Source: Flavobacteriaceae bacterium UBA3078
GTDB taxonomy: Bacteria > Bacteroidota > Bacteroidia > Flavobacteriales > Flavobacteriaceae
DNA: 18,613 bases
NCBI GenBank assembly: GCA_002366675.1
Contig: DFBO01000144.1
Coordinates: 1 to 18,613 of the forward strand
Direction of reading: 5' to 3'
In this document: piece by piece, positions 1 through 9,214 of the stretch
Position numbering within the stretch: the stretch's first letter is position 1
Layout: each line of letters starts with the position of its first letter
Translations under genes and position numbers: made by a program
The notes under the pieces: model-generated
What the model was told of the DNA's origin: nothing
Database searches by the model: none
Seen by the model: the letters and a program-made list of their open reading frames with translations, nothing else

Positions 1-653
1 CCATTAACACCAGTATTAGTTACAGTTGTATCTATATGATATGATTTTCCACCTTCGAAAAGTAACATGGGAATGCCCAATTTATAGCAAGTATTTCTAA
101 ACGATTTTTTTACATTTTGCGAATACAAAACAAATGGAGCTCCAAATGTTTTAGCCCAATCGTCAAGTTTGGGGTTGTTTTTAGCAACCCGAATCTGTGG
201 CGCATTAAATCTACCTGAGCCTCCAGTATGGAAATCCATAACAAAATCTACTTCTTTTACAACATCATTAACCAATCTAAATGCCACACGACTAGCAAGT
301 GAGCCTCTTTTTATTCCTGGAAACACACGGTTTAAATCGCGACCATCTGGGAATTCTCGTTTCATATTAATAAAACCAAAAATATTGATGATAGGAATAC
401 AAATAATGGTGCCACATTTGGGTTTATTAATGCCTTTAGCAATTAGCTGTCTAACAATTTCAACACCATTTACTTCGTCTCCATGAATACCAGCTGTAAA
501 CAAAATTGTAGGACCAGGTCTTTTAGAGCGCTCAACAATTATTGGAACATCGATTGTTGAGGCAGTGTGTAATTTTGCCACATCAAAATTGAGCTCATAA
601 CTTTTACCTGGTAAAATAGAGGTTCCTAAAATAGTTATCTGTTTAGTTGCCAT
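1..653 (-). CDS. Succinylglutamate desuccinylase/aspartoacylase-family zinc hydrolase, partial (C-terminus beyond window)
   Basis: Zinc-dependent carboxypeptidase-fold (M14-like) deacylase family. The visible 217 residues start at ATG 651-653 and run off the left edge. Zinc-ligand motif GIHGDEVNG gives His57 and Glu60. DFHTGG gives the third ligand, His142. DGRDLNRVFPG (103-113) is the substrate-binding Asn-Arg segment of aspartoacylases, and FEGG (Glu200) matches the catalytic glutamate position. Residue roles are assigned by family motif. The start lies 5 nt after the rimK stop, so both are surely co-transcribed. In Bacteroidota and other groups this hydrolase is commonly found beside rimK and a rimB-like protease, suggesting it acts on the same amino-acyl or peptide substrate, but its true substrate is not established. 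It is unlikely to be AstE of arginine degradation, since no ast genes are nearby. Confidence 0.9.
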   Translation of the reverse strand, partial: MATKQITILGTSILPGKSYELNFDVAKLHTASTIDVPIIVERSKRPGPTILFTAGIHGDEVNGVEIVRQLIAKGINKPKCGTIICIPIINIFGFINMKREFPDGRDLNRVFPGIKRGSLASRVAFRLVNDVVKEVDFVMDFHTGGSGRFNAPQIRVAKNNPKLDDWAKTFGAPFVLYSQNVKKSFRNTCYKLGIPMLLFEGGKSYHIDTTVTNTGVN

Positions 654-658
654 ATTGC

Positions 659-1531
659 TTACTTATTTCGTTCAATGTAGGAAATAATTGCTCTTGCAAT
701 ATTTTTGCCTGTTGCACTTTCAATACCTTCTAATCCTGGAGTAGAATTTACTTCTAACAATAATGGGCCTCGAGCAGATTGTAGCATATCGACTCCACAA
801 ACAGGAAGTTTTAAAGCTTTTGCAGCATTCATAGCTAATTTCAACTCATCAGGACTTAATTTTATAATATTAGCCGAGCCACCTCTATGTAAATTAGAAC
901 GAAATTCTCCTTCTTTTCCTTGACGTTTCATTGCGCCAACAACTTGTCCATCTACAACTAATGCTCGTAAATCTGCACCTTTTGCTTCTTTAATATATTC
1001 TTGCACTATGACTCGTGCTTCTAAACCATTAAAAGCTTCAAGAACAGATTCAGCAGCATTTTTAGATTCAGCTAAAACAACCCCTAACCCTTGTGTTCCT
1101 TCTAATAATTTTATGATTACAGGAACACCTCCAACATGATCAATAACTTCTTCTACATCTCTGGAATAATTTGTAAAAACAGTTTTAGGCATACCAATAC
1201 CTGCCTTACTTAATCGTTGTAAACTTTTTAGTTTGTCTCTTGAACGTAAAATAGCATCAGACGTTACAATAGAAAAAACATTCATCATTTCAAATTGTCT
1301 AACAACGGCACATCCATAAAAAGTTACCGAAGCTCCAATTCTAGGGATAATAGCATCTACATAATCTAAATATCTGTCAGTATAATAGATAGTAGGTTTT
1401 TCCTTTTCAATAATAATATCGCATTTTAAAGGATCTATAACTTCAACTTTATGATTTCTATTCCTACCTTCTTCAATCAATCTCTGAGTTGAATATAAGT
1501 TTGGGTTTCTAGATAAAATAACTATGTTCAT
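659..1531 (-). CDS. rimK: RimK-family ATP-grasp ligase (ribosomal protein S6 glutamate ligase-like)
   Basis: ATP-grasp ligase of 290 aa, close to the usual RimK length of about 300. RimK in Enterobacteria adds glutamate residues to the C-terminus of ribosomal protein S6; in Bacteroidota the target has to be inferred. An N-terminal pre-ATP-grasp domain (about 1-95) is followed by ATP-grasp elements: Lys141 and the glycine-rich loop EGTQGLGVV (144-152), DLRALVVDG (188-195), and the Mg/ATP-binding acidic residues Asp248, Glu260 and Asn262 in VDML and [15 protein letters not shown]. The basic GRxG-like loop near 203-218 ([15 protein letters not shown]) is typical of the family. The ATG overlaps the TGA of the upstream broken rimB-like gene (ATGA), and the stop is 5 nt before the hydrolase gene. 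All motifs are intact, so this gene looks functional although its protease partner is broken. Confidence 0.93.
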   Translation of the reverse strand: MNIVILSRNPNLYSTQRLIEEGRNRNHKVEVIDPLKCDIIIEKEKPTIYYTDRYLDYVDAIIPRIGASVTFYGCAVVRQFEMMNVFSIVTSDAILRSRDKLKSLQRLSKAGIGMPKTVFTNYSRDVEEVIDHVGGVPVIIKLLEGTQGLGVVLAESKNAAESVLEAFNGLEARVIVQEYIKEAKGADLRALVVDGQVVGAMKRQGKEGEFRSNLHRGGSANIIKLSPDELKLAMNAAKALKLPVCGVDMLQSARGPLLLEVNSTPGLEGIESATGKNIARAIISYIERNK

Positions 1532-1952
1532 TGATGTGTGTTGTTAAAAGAAACGTTTTCCAAATCAATGTCAACTATAAATTTGTAACTAAAAAATTAA
1601 CGTCCAATTAATACTGGGAATTTCAAGTCGTCTCTAGAGCTTAAAGTTAAGTTAATCTTATATGTTTTTCCAAAGAATATGACTTCGGATTTGATTTTAT
1701 ATTGGTTTTCCTTAAATCCATTGCTGCTTTTTATATCTGTAAAGGTGTAGTTTCTAAAAATAATTTGCTCAATTTTAAAGTTGGAATGTCCTTTACTTTC
1801 AAAAAGTACAAATCAATTTATTGTCTTGCTCAATAATCTTTGAGCAATGAATTGCAGAAGTATAAGCTCCTGTGTCTATTTTAATATCAATATGTTTTAA
1901 ATCTAATTTTGAGAAATTAACTTTATCAACACGATCTATATTTTTTTGTCAT
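1528..1952 (-). pseudogene. Broken rimB-like putative ATP-dependent zinc protease (retropepsin-like fold)
   Basis: Conceptual translation across three lesions gives about 140 aa of the Zn_protease/RimB family: N-terminal DRVDKVNFSKLDLKHIDIKI leading into the signature DTGAYTSAIHC (retropepsin-like D-T-G active-site triad), then SSNGFKENQYKIKS, FFGKTYKINLTLSSRDDLKF and PVLIGR, ending FFSYKFIVDIDLENV. Lesions seen: the ATG (1950-1952) is out of frame with the body across an A7 run (T7 at 1941-1947 on the plus strand). A second +1 shift lies at a five-base T run (1801-1805, A5 on plus) between ICTF and ESKG. An in-frame TAA (1597-1599) sits where family members carry lysine in LIGRKF. The final TGA overlaps the rimK ATG, as in an intact operon. 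The two homopolymer shifts could be sequencing errors, but the internal stop cannot be explained by an indel. No other protein family fits. Confidence 0.85.
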
Positions 1953-2057
1953 TTTTATATGAATGATAAGTGGTTTAAGGTAATTATTAGAGTGGTTTAA
2001 TAATCAAATTTTTCATATATTTTTTCTTTTATAAAAGTCATTTTAATTAGTAAATGT

Positions 2058-2065
2058 TAACTTTG
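2058..2065 (+). promoter_or_regulatory. Exact flavobacterial -7 motif (TAACTTTG) just before uvrC
   Basis: TAACTTTG matches the Bacteroidota/Flavobacterium -7 consensus TANNTTTG exactly and ends 5 nt before the uvrC ATG. I see no good -33 TTG at the usual 17-23 nt upstream, so this may be coincidence. If used, the transcript would be leaderless or nearly so. Confidence 0.3.
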
Positions 2066-2070
2066 AAATA

Positions 2071-3864
2071 ATGGAAAATCCTACATTAGACATTCAACTA
2101 AAAACATTACCAAAAGAACCTGGAGTGTATCAATATTACGATGTTGATGGTAAAATTCTATATGTAGGAAAAGCTAAAAATTTAAAGAAACGTGTAAGCT
2201 CGTATTTTACCAAACAGCATGATTACGGAAAGACAAGAGTTCTGGTAAAAAAAATCTCAAGTATAAAGCATATTGTTGTTAACTCTGAAACTGATGCTTT
2301 GCTTTTAGAAAATAACCTAATAAAAAAATACCAACCAAGATATAATGTGCTTCTTAAAGACGATAAATCTTATCCTTGGATTTGCGTGAAAAACGAACGT
2401 TTTTCAAGAGTATTTTCAACTAGAAGAGTAATAAAAGATGGTAGCGAATATTATGGGCCCTATACAAGTATGAAAACGGTTTCAACACTGTTAGATTTAA
2501 TTAAAGGACTCTTTAAGTTAAGAACATGTAATTACGATTTGTCTGAAACAAAAATTGTTTCTGGAAAGTATAAGGTGTGTTTAGAATATCATTTAGGGAA
2601 CTGTAAAGGACCATGCGAAGGCTTTCAATCTATTGAAGATTACGACGAAGGGATTAAAGCCATTAAAGAAATTTTAAAAGGAAATTTTAAAGATTCATTA
2701 ATGCAATTTAAGAAACAAATGAAACACTTTGCAGATTTAATGAAATTTGAAGAAGCTCAAGTATTAAAAGAAAAAATAGAAATTTTAGAAAATTATCAAG
2801 CCAAATCAACTATTGTAAATCCAAAAATCAGTAATGTGGATGTATTTTCTATTGTTAGCGATGAAAGTTATGGATACGTAAATTTCTTACAATTATCTTA
2901 TGGTTCTATTATTCGATCTCACACGTTAGAAATCAAGAAAAAATTGCAAGAATCTGACAAAGAATTGTTGGAACTGGCAATTATTGAATTAAGACAACGT
3001 TTTCATTCAATGTCTAAAGAAATTTACGTGCCTTTTAAAATAAATCTTGGAGATGGCATTAAAGTCTATATACCACAATTAGGAGATAAAAAGCATATTT
3101 TGGATTTGTCAATTAGAAATGCTAAATACTATCGTTTAGAGCAATTAAAGCAAGTGAAAATTGTAGATCCAGACAGACATGCTAACAGGATTATGGCTCA
3201 AATGAAAGCAGATTTGCGACTAAAAGATGAGCCAAGACATATAGAGTGTTTCGACAATTCGAATATTCAAGGAACTCATCCAGTTGCTGCATGTGTAGTT
3301 TTTAGAAACGGGAAACCAAGTAAAAAGGATTACAGACACTTTAATATTAAAACGGTTGAAGGGCCTGACGATTTCGCTTCGATGGAAGAAGTAGTTTACA
3401 GACGTTATAAAAGGTTGTTAGATGAAGGAAGTTCTCTGCCACAATTAATTATTATCGATGGAGGAAAAGGGCAATTGTCTTCAGCGCTAAAAAGTCTAGA
3501 TGCTTTGAAATTGAGAAAGAAAATTGCAATCATCGGAATTGCGAAACGTTTGGAAGAATTATTTTATCCAGAAGATCCAATTCCCTTATATTTAGATAAA
3601 AAAAGTGAAACTTTAAAAATAATTCAACAATTAAGAAACGAAGCTCACAGGTTTGGAATTGAGCATCACAGAAATAAACGAAGCAAAAGCGCTTTAAATA
3701 CAGAGTTAGAAACTATTCCTGGAATTGGAGAAAAAACTATTATAGAACTTTTAAAAGAATTTAAATCAGTTAAACGAATTGCTAATGCCAAGTTAGACGA
3801 GTTAGAAGATGTTGTAGGAGTTTCAAGAGCACAAAAAATTTATAATTACTATCACAATCAATGA
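2071..3864 (+). CDS. uvrC: UvrABC excinuclease subunit C
   Basis: Makes both incisions around bulky DNA lesions in nucleotide excision repair after damage hand-over from UvrA/UvrB. 597 aa, normal for UvrC. Domains in order: GIY-YIG 3'-incision nuclease (GVY at 18-20, YVG at 31-33, Arg41, Glu80); a four-cysteine cluster (Cys153, 170, 178, 182; CLEYHLGNCKGPCEG) matching the Fe-S-binding cysteines of E. coli UvrC; UVR helix pair for UvrB (about 204-240); RNase H-like 5'-incision domain with Asp395 (ECFDNSNIQG), Asp463 (IIDGGKGQL) and the His-Arg of EHHRNKR (His532/533); and tandem helix-hairpin-helix (about 546-597). The ATG at 2071 places the conserved LKTLPKEPGVY at residues 10-20 as expected. 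The stop overlaps the next ATG by four bases. All catalytic residues are present, so it should be functional. Confidence 0.97.
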   Translation: MENPTLDIQLKTLPKEPGVYQYYDVDGKILYVGKAKNLKKRVSSYFTKQHDYGKTRVLVKKISSIKHIVVNSETDALLLENNLIKKYQPRYNVLLKDDKSYPWICVKNERFSRVFSTRRVIKDGSEYYGPYTSMKTVSTLLDLIKGLFKLRTCNYDLSETKIVSGKYKVCLEYHLGNCKGPCEGFQSIEDYDEGIKAIKEILKGNFKDSLMQFKKQMKHFADLMKFEEAQVLKEKIEILENYQAKSTIVNPKISNVDVFSIVSDESYGYVNFLQLSYGSIIRSHTLEIKKKLQESDKELLELAIIELRQRFHSMSKEIYVPFKINLGDGIKVYIPQLGDKKHILDLSIRNAKYYRLEQLKQVKIVDPDRHANRIMAQMKADLRLKDEPRHIECFDNSNIQGTHPVAACVVFRNGKPSKKDYRHFNIKTVEGPDDFASMEEVVYRRYKRLLDEGSSLPQLIIIDGGKGQLSSALKSLDALKLRKKIAIIGIAKRLEELFYPEDPIPLYLDKKSETLKIIQQLRNEAHRFGIEHHRNKRSKSALNTELETIPGIGEKTIIELLKEFKSVKRIANAKLDELEDVVGVSRAQKIYNYYHNQ

Positions 3865-6092
3865 AGTATTTTTTATTAATCATATGCATATTTATTACCA
3901 GTTTTTCGTTTTCTCAAAACAACAATGAAGAAGATGTAAAAATAGGACTGGTATTAAGTGGTGGAGGCGCAAAAGGATTGGCCCATATTGGTGTTTTAAA
4001 AGTTATTGATAGTTTAGGTATTAGAGTGGACTATATAGCAGGAACAAGTATGGGAGCCATAGTTGGATCTCTTTATGCTTCTGGATATTCAGGAAAAGAT
4101 ATAGACTCCATTTTTAAAGATGTTAATTTCGATAAAATTATTAATGACGATTTACCTAGGGCAGCAAAAACATTTTATGAAAGAGATAATTCAGAAAAAT
4201 ATGCTGTAACTCTCCCATTCGACCATTTTAAATTACAATTACCATCAGCTTTATCTAGAGGGCAAAATACTTTAAGTCTCCTTTCTAAATTGATTTTACA
4301 TGTAAGCGATGTAGAAGATTTTAGTAAACTCCCTATTCCGTTTTTTTGTATGGCAACTAATATTGAAACTGGACAAGCAGTTATTCTAGATAAAGGTAAT
4401 TTGCCTCAAGCTATTACTGCAAGTGGAGCTTTTCCTTCGTTGTTTCAACCAGTAAATATTGATGATCAACTTTTAATTGATGGAGGTGTCGTAAATAATT
4501 ATCCTATAGATGAGTTAAAAGAAAAAGGCATGGATATAATTATTGGTGTCGATGTTCAAGATGATTTAGCTTCTCGTGAAGACTTAAAGTCTGCGCCAGA
4601 AATTTTACTTCAAATAAATAATTATCGAACCATTAACGATATGAAATTAAAATCTAAAAAAACAGATATCTATATAAAACCAGATATTACAGATTTTACA
4701 GTAGTTTCTTTTAGTGATGGAAGAGAAATTATTAATAATGGTTACAAAGCAGCTGCCAAAGAAATAGACGCTTTAAAGCATGTGGCTTCTATGCAGACTA
4801 TTAAGAAGGGAAAGCTGATTAATATAAAGCCTGTAGACAGCATTCAAATTGGTGCTATTTATATAGAAGGAAATGAAAAATATACTGATGCTTATGTTTT
4901 AGGAAAACTAAAGTTTAAACAAAATGTAAAATTAAAATATAATCAATATGTTGATGGTGTAAATAATCTGGCAGCAACTAATAATTTTGAGAGTGTTACC
5001 CATAAATTAAAACCATCAGGTATTGCAGAAGGTTACGATATGTATCTAACATTAAAAGAAAGTTCTATTACTACATTTATTAAATTTGGTGTTCATTACG
5101 ACGATTTATATAAAACAGCAGCATTAGTAAACTTCACAAAAAAGCAATTATTAATTAAAAACGATGTGCTATCATTCGATTTTATTGTAGGAGATAATAT
5201 TAGATATAATTTTGATTATTATATAGATAAAGGGTTTTATTGGAGCATTGGACTTAAATCAAAATATAGTCAGTTTAAAAAAATCATCCCTGCATCTGCT
5301 TTGTTAACAGATGAAGAAATGGAGTCTATAAATGTCAACAAATTAGACGTAGAATTTAAAGATTTAACTAATCAGTTTTATCTACAAACTCTTTTTTCTA
5401 GGGATTTGTCTTTAACTCTAGGGGCTGAACATAAAAGATTAACATTTACAACAGAAACAGTTTTAACTGGTAATAATGAAAATGAGACTGCTTTTGAAGA
5501 TAGCGATTATTTAAGTTTATTTGGAAAAATAAAATTTGATTCTTACGATAATAAATACTTTCCAAATGAAGGTGTGTATTTTGATGGAGACTTTCATTTA
5601 TACCTTTATTCTTCAGATTTCAACAACAATTTCAGTAATTTCTCTATAGCAAAAGCGACTATAGGTTACGCTTATAGTTTTACAGATAAGTTAACAGCAA
5701 ATATTACAACTCAAGGAGGTTTTAATATTGGAGAAAATGATAACCCATATTTAAATTTTGCGCTTGGTGGATATGGTAACGACTTTATAAATAATTTTGA
5801 ATCTTTTTATGGCTACGATTTTATATCACTCTCTGGAAATAGTTTTGTAAAAGGAGTGTTTACTTTAGATTATGAGATTTTTAAGAAAAATCATATTAAT
5901 GTTGCTGCTAATTATTCTAATATAGCTGACAATATTTTCGATGATGGCGAGTGGATTACAACCCCAGATTACTCAGGTTATGCAATTGGCTACTCCATGG
6001 AAACCTTTATCGGACCTATAGAATTAAAATACACATATTCTCCCGAAACTCAAGAAAGTATATGGTTCTTTAATCTTGGATTTTGGTTCTAG
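3861..6092 (+). CDS. Patatin-like phospholipase fused to outer-membrane beta-barrel (PlpD/type Vd-like)
   Basis: 743-aa secreted protein. Signal peptide MKYFLLIICIFITSFSFSQ (about 1-19). Patatin catalytic domain (26-305): oxyanion-hole loop SGGGAKGLAH (33-42), nucleophile elbow GTSMG with Ser63, and catalytic Asp207 in IDGGVVNNYP, i.e. the full Ser-Asp dyad. Next comes a POTRA-like segment (about 327-390, containing IGAIYIEGNEKYTD), then a C-terminal barrel of alternating polar/aromatic strands ending FFNLGFWF, with the terminal aromatic expected for Bam-dependent insertion. This architecture matches type Vd autotransporter/PlpD-like lipases, but in Bacteroidota such proteins are widespread and their substrate and exact location (periplasmic or surface) are unsettled. 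The 4-nt overlap with uvrC implies translational coupling, not shared function. Confidence 0.93.
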   Translation: MKYFLLIICIFITSFSFSQNNNEEDVKIGLVLSGGGAKGLAHIGVLKVIDSLGIRVDYIAGTSMGAIVGSLYASGYSGKDIDSIFKDVNFDKIINDDLPRAAKTFYERDNSEKYAVTLPFDHFKLQLPSALSRGQNTLSLLSKLILHVSDVEDFSKLPIPFFCMATNIETGQAVILDKGNLPQAITASGAFPSLFQPVNIDDQLLIDGGVVNNYPIDELKEKGMDIIIGVDVQDDLASREDLKSAPEILLQINNYRTINDMKLKSKKTDIYIKPDITDFTVVSFSDGREIINNGYKAAAKEIDALKHVASMQTIKKGKLINIKPVDSIQIGAIYIEGNEKYTDAYVLGKLKFKQNVKLKYNQYVDGVNNLAATNNFESVTHKLKPSGIAEGYDMYLTLKESSITTFIKFGVHYDDLYKTAALVNFTKKQLLIKNDVLSFDFIVGDNIRYNFDYYIDKGFYWSIGLKSKYSQFKKIIPASALLTDEEMESINVNKLDVEFKDLTNQFYLQTLFSRDLSLTLGAEHKRLTFTTETVLTGNNENETAFEDSDYLSLFGKIKFDSYDNKYFPNEGVYFDGDFHLYLYSSDFNNNFSNFSIAKATIGYAYSFTDKLTANITTQGGFNIGENDNPYLNFALGGYGNDFINNFESFYGYDFISLSGNSFVKGVFTLDYEIFKKNHINVAANYSNIADNIFDDGEWITTPDYSGYAIGYSMETFIGPIELKYTYSPETQESIWFFNLGFWF

Positions 6093-6122
6093 TAAGTTAT
6101 TTATGTTTCGTTTTCAGAACCA
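6084..6122. repeat. 7-bp inverted repeat spanning the ends of two convergent genes
   Basis: TGGTTCT (6084-6090) and AGAACCA (6116-6122) are perfect complements separated by 25 nt and straddle the 8-nt gap between the patatin and MscS stop codons. There is no U-tract immediately after either arm, so it is at best a weak bidirectional terminator. Confidence 0.3.
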
Positions 6123-7795
6123 GATTTTGAAATAGAGATTTTTTGATCTCTTCCAGTTAAATGGTCAACTATTTTATTCAACGGACTTTTGTCATCTGGT
6201 TTTATTTGACTAGGAACAGTCGATAAACTTCCATCACGAGCAGCCATGTATGAAGGAGATAATATTTCAATACCAGCTTCATTAAAAACTTCCAATATAT
6301 TTTTATGCAATTCAGAATAAATGAAAGGCATTTTTTTGGCTTCTTTAGTATGGGCATTTAACTGATAAGACACATAGTAATCGTCTAAACTTGTTTGTAA
6401 TACAAATGGCTTTGGATCTTTTTCAACTAACTCTGTATTATCTGCGGCAGAAAGCAATAATTCTTGAGCTGTTTGCCAAGGTAAATCATAACCTAGAGTT
6501 ATGGTAGTATGTATTATAATTGTTTTATTTTCATTGTTAGAATAATTAACAATAGTACCTGTTAATATATTAGCATTTGGTATAGTTACATCCTCATTTT
6601 TTAAGGTACGAATACGTGTAACAAGGGTGGTTTTTTCTAAAACATCACCAGTAATACTATCAATTCTAATGCGATCACCAATTTGAAAAGGTCGCATATA
6701 GGTTATCACTATTCCTGCAATAATATTTGAAATAGCCGAAGTGGAGCCAAAAGAAATAATAGCACCAACAAAAATAGAAACCCCTTGAAATGCTGAAGAT
6801 CCAGAGCCTGGTAGATATGGAAAAATTAATACTAAAGCCATGGCATAAATAAACAAACTCAATATTTTACTGGTTGGTTTTGCCCAATCTTTATGAAAAT
6901 TATTTATGTAAAACCTTCCTATCTCAACATCGGCTGCAATTTCATTTATTACTCTTACAATGTACCTCGCAACTAAAGCAATAATTATGATAAAAAACAA
7001 TGAAGGAATAAAATTTAAAAACCCAAATACAACATACTTTATTGGTGTTGAAATATAACCGTAAAATAACTCAACAAGATGTTCAGCCCAAGGAAAGAAG
7101 CTAAACATAAAAGGAGCATAAACAAAAAGGACGATAACAATAATGGCAATACGAACAACATTAGAAATAAATACAAAAATATTAGCTGTTTTTCTTGGAA
7201 TGAAATACTTAATAATATTGCTATTTTTTTTCAAAAAAATCTTTTCAATTTTCGACAGTCGAACATTTAATTTTCTAAATAGCCAATTAATCAATTTTAA
7301 GAAACCAATTAAAACTAAAAATGACAACGCAAAAAGACCTAAATTTTTTAATTGTTGTTTACCTGTTATAGTTTTTTTTATCTCTAATCGCTTTTGTAAA
7401 ATTGAAAGTCTGGAATTTGCTAATTCTGAAAGCGAAAGATTACTCATTTCAGCTTCAACTTGAGAGGTAATAAAAACAACATCATCTTTGTGCTTTAATT
7501 CTATATAACCATCTTGTTTTTTTAAATAAATACTATCACTAATACTATTGTATTCTTCTAGTAGTCTTTTTAATCTGTTAGAAATATCTTTAGCTCTTAA
7601 AGAAACTGGATAGGTATAAGAGAAATCTTGTATTAAAAACAGCGTATCCAATTCTAATATTACTGGTGCTGTAATTGAATCTTTAATATTGGTATTGACA
7701 GCTATAGAGTCTTGATTAAAACTTTTTGGGTAGGAATAAGTAATTACGTCAAAAGCAAGAAAAAATAAAATAAAAATAATGTTTCTGAATACCAT
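6101..7795 (-). CDS. Large MscS-family mechanosensitive ion channel
   Basis: Inner-membrane tension-gated channel that vents solutes on osmotic downshock. 564 aa, about twice E. coli MscS. A signal-like N-terminus (MVFRNIIFILFFLAFDVITY) is followed by a roughly 130-residue periplasmic domain with a possible coiled coil (70-145). Predicted membrane helices lie near 152-172, 207-235, 253-280 and 306-328. The pore helix is about 335-368 (VGAIISFGSTSAISNIIAG, with the small-residue Gly/Ala/Ser packing of MscS TM3). The MscS beta domain follows (RPFQIGDRIRIDSITGDV, TRIRTLKNEDVTIPNANIL) and then an alpha/beta C-terminal domain to about 520, with a hydrophilic, lysine-rich tail. It is convergent with the patatin gene and divergent from hmgA. 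An exact -7 motif lies 20-27 nt upstream of its ATG. Assignment to the family is firm; the gating stimulus and ion preference are inferred. Confidence 0.94.
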   Translation of the reverse strand: MVFRNIIFILFFLAFDVITYSYPKSFNQDSIAVNTNIKDSITAPVILELDTLFLIQDFSYTYPVSLRAKDISNRLKRLLEEYNSISDSIYLKKQDGYIELKHKDDVVFITSQVEAEMSNLSLSELANSRLSILQKRLEIKKTITGKQQLKNLGLFALSFLVLIGFLKLINWLFRKLNVRLSKIEKIFLKKNSNIIKYFIPRKTANIFVFISNVVRIAIIVIVLFVYAPFMFSFFPWAEHLVELFYGYISTPIKYVVFGFLNFIPSLFFIIIIALVARYIVRVINEIAADVEIGRFYINNFHKDWAKPTSKILSLFIYAMALVLIFPYLPGSGSSAFQGVSIFVGAIISFGSTSAISNIIAGIVITYMRPFQIGDRIRIDSITGDVLEKTTLVTRIRTLKNEDVTIPNANILTGTIVNYSNNENKTIIIHTTITLGYDLPWQTAQELLLSAADNTELVEKDPKPFVLQTSLDDYYVSYQLNAHTKEAKKMPFIYSELHKNILEVFNEAGIEILSPSYMAARDGSLSTVPSQIKPDDKSPLNKIVDHLTGRDQKISISKSGSENET

Positions 7796-7814
7796 ACCTC
7801 AAATGTAAGTATTA

Positions 7815-7822
7815 CAAATATA
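7815..7822 (-). promoter_or_regulatory. Putative -7 element for the MscS-family gene (TATATTTG)
   Basis: Reading the minus strand, TATATTTG matches TANNTTTG exactly and ends 19 nt before the mscS-family ATG. This suggests a short 5' leader of about a dozen bases. No clear -33 TTG is visible. A second exact match (TACATTTG) directly abuts the start and is less likely to be used. Confidence 0.45.
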
Positions 7823-7838
7823 TAAATTTGAACTGCTT

Positions 7839-7867
7839 AAGGTTTAAATTTCATTTAAAACCTTTTT
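7839..7867 (+). terminator. Terminator-like hairpin in the divergent mscS-hmgA intergenic region
   Basis: AAGGTTTAAAT (7839-7849), loop TTC, then ATTTAAAACCTT (7853-7864) form an 11-bp stem with one bulged base followed by a T-tract (7863-7867). It is shaped as an intrinsic terminator reading rightward, yet no plus-strand gene ends here. It could stop antisense transcription leaving the mscS-family gene or be a protein-binding dyad. Confidence 0.45.
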
Positions 7868-7897
7868 ATTTGATAAGTAATTTAGATAAGTTTTTCC

Positions 7898-7905
7898 GAT
7901 ATTTG
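7898..7905 (+). promoter_or_regulatory. Near-consensus -7 element before the hmgA leader (GATATTTG)
   Basis: GATATTTG matches TANNTTTG at all specified positions but the first. TTTG at 7869-7872 could serve as the -33 box, though the 25-nt gap is slightly long. Initiation about 6-8 nt downstream would place the start of the transcript at or next to the short ORF at 7913 and give an hmgA leader of about 150 nt. Confidence 0.35.
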
Positions 7906-7912
7906 TAGAACA

Positions 7913-7978
7913 ATGAAAACATTTTGGAAAAATTTATTAAGTCATCTTCAATTTCTTATAAAAAGAAATCCAGAATAG
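7913..7978 (+). CDS. Possible 21-codon leader peptide upstream of hmgA
   Basis: ATG 7913 to TAG 7976-7978 encodes a basic 21-residue peptide starting MKTFWKNLLSHLQFLIK. It starts just after a near-consensus -7 box, is on the same strand as hmgA, and ends two bases before an RNA arm (7980-7985) that can pair with the downstream hairpin. It has two Phe and one Trp but no run of Phe or Tyr codons, so classical amino-acid attenuation is not obvious. It might equally be a chance ORF. I do not recognise it. Confidence 0.3.
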   Translation: MKTFWKNLLSHLQFLIKRNPE

Positions 7979-8017
7979 GTAGAGGTTATTGTATCTTTTA
8001 AATAATGTATTTAAGTT

Positions 8018-8031
8018 AAGCCTCTAGGCTT
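8018..8031 (+). promoter_or_regulatory. Hairpin in hmgA leader with alternative pairing partner
   Basis: AAGCC-TCTA-GGCTT forms a 5-bp stem ending 28 nt before the hmgA ATG, followed by a T-rich but interrupted tract (a run of five T at 8042-8046). Its left arm and loop (CCTCTA, 8021-8026) are also perfectly complementary to TAGAGG at 7980-7985, so two exclusive folds are possible. This is an attenuator-like arrangement, but the stem is short and the U-tract imperfect. Confidence 0.35.
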
Positions 8032-8059
8032 TTAATATTAACTTTTTAATTTTAAAAAA

Positions 8060-9212
<1,153 letters not shown>

Positions 9213-9214
<2 letters not shown>

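Noticed and set aside
169..486. 105-codon plus-strand frame at the left edge
   Set aside because: It is antisense to the desuccinylase/aspartoacylase-family gene, whose zinc motifs are clear on the minus strand.
2071..3864. Homing endonuclease suggested by the GIY-YIG motif
   Set aside because: The full UvrC domain order, cysteine cluster and helix-hairpin-helix tail are present, so the motif is that of the UvrC 3' nuclease.
7079..7463. Two plus-strand frames within the MscS-family gene
   Set aside because: They are shadows of the channel gene; their Lys/Asn/Phe-rich translations are uninformative.
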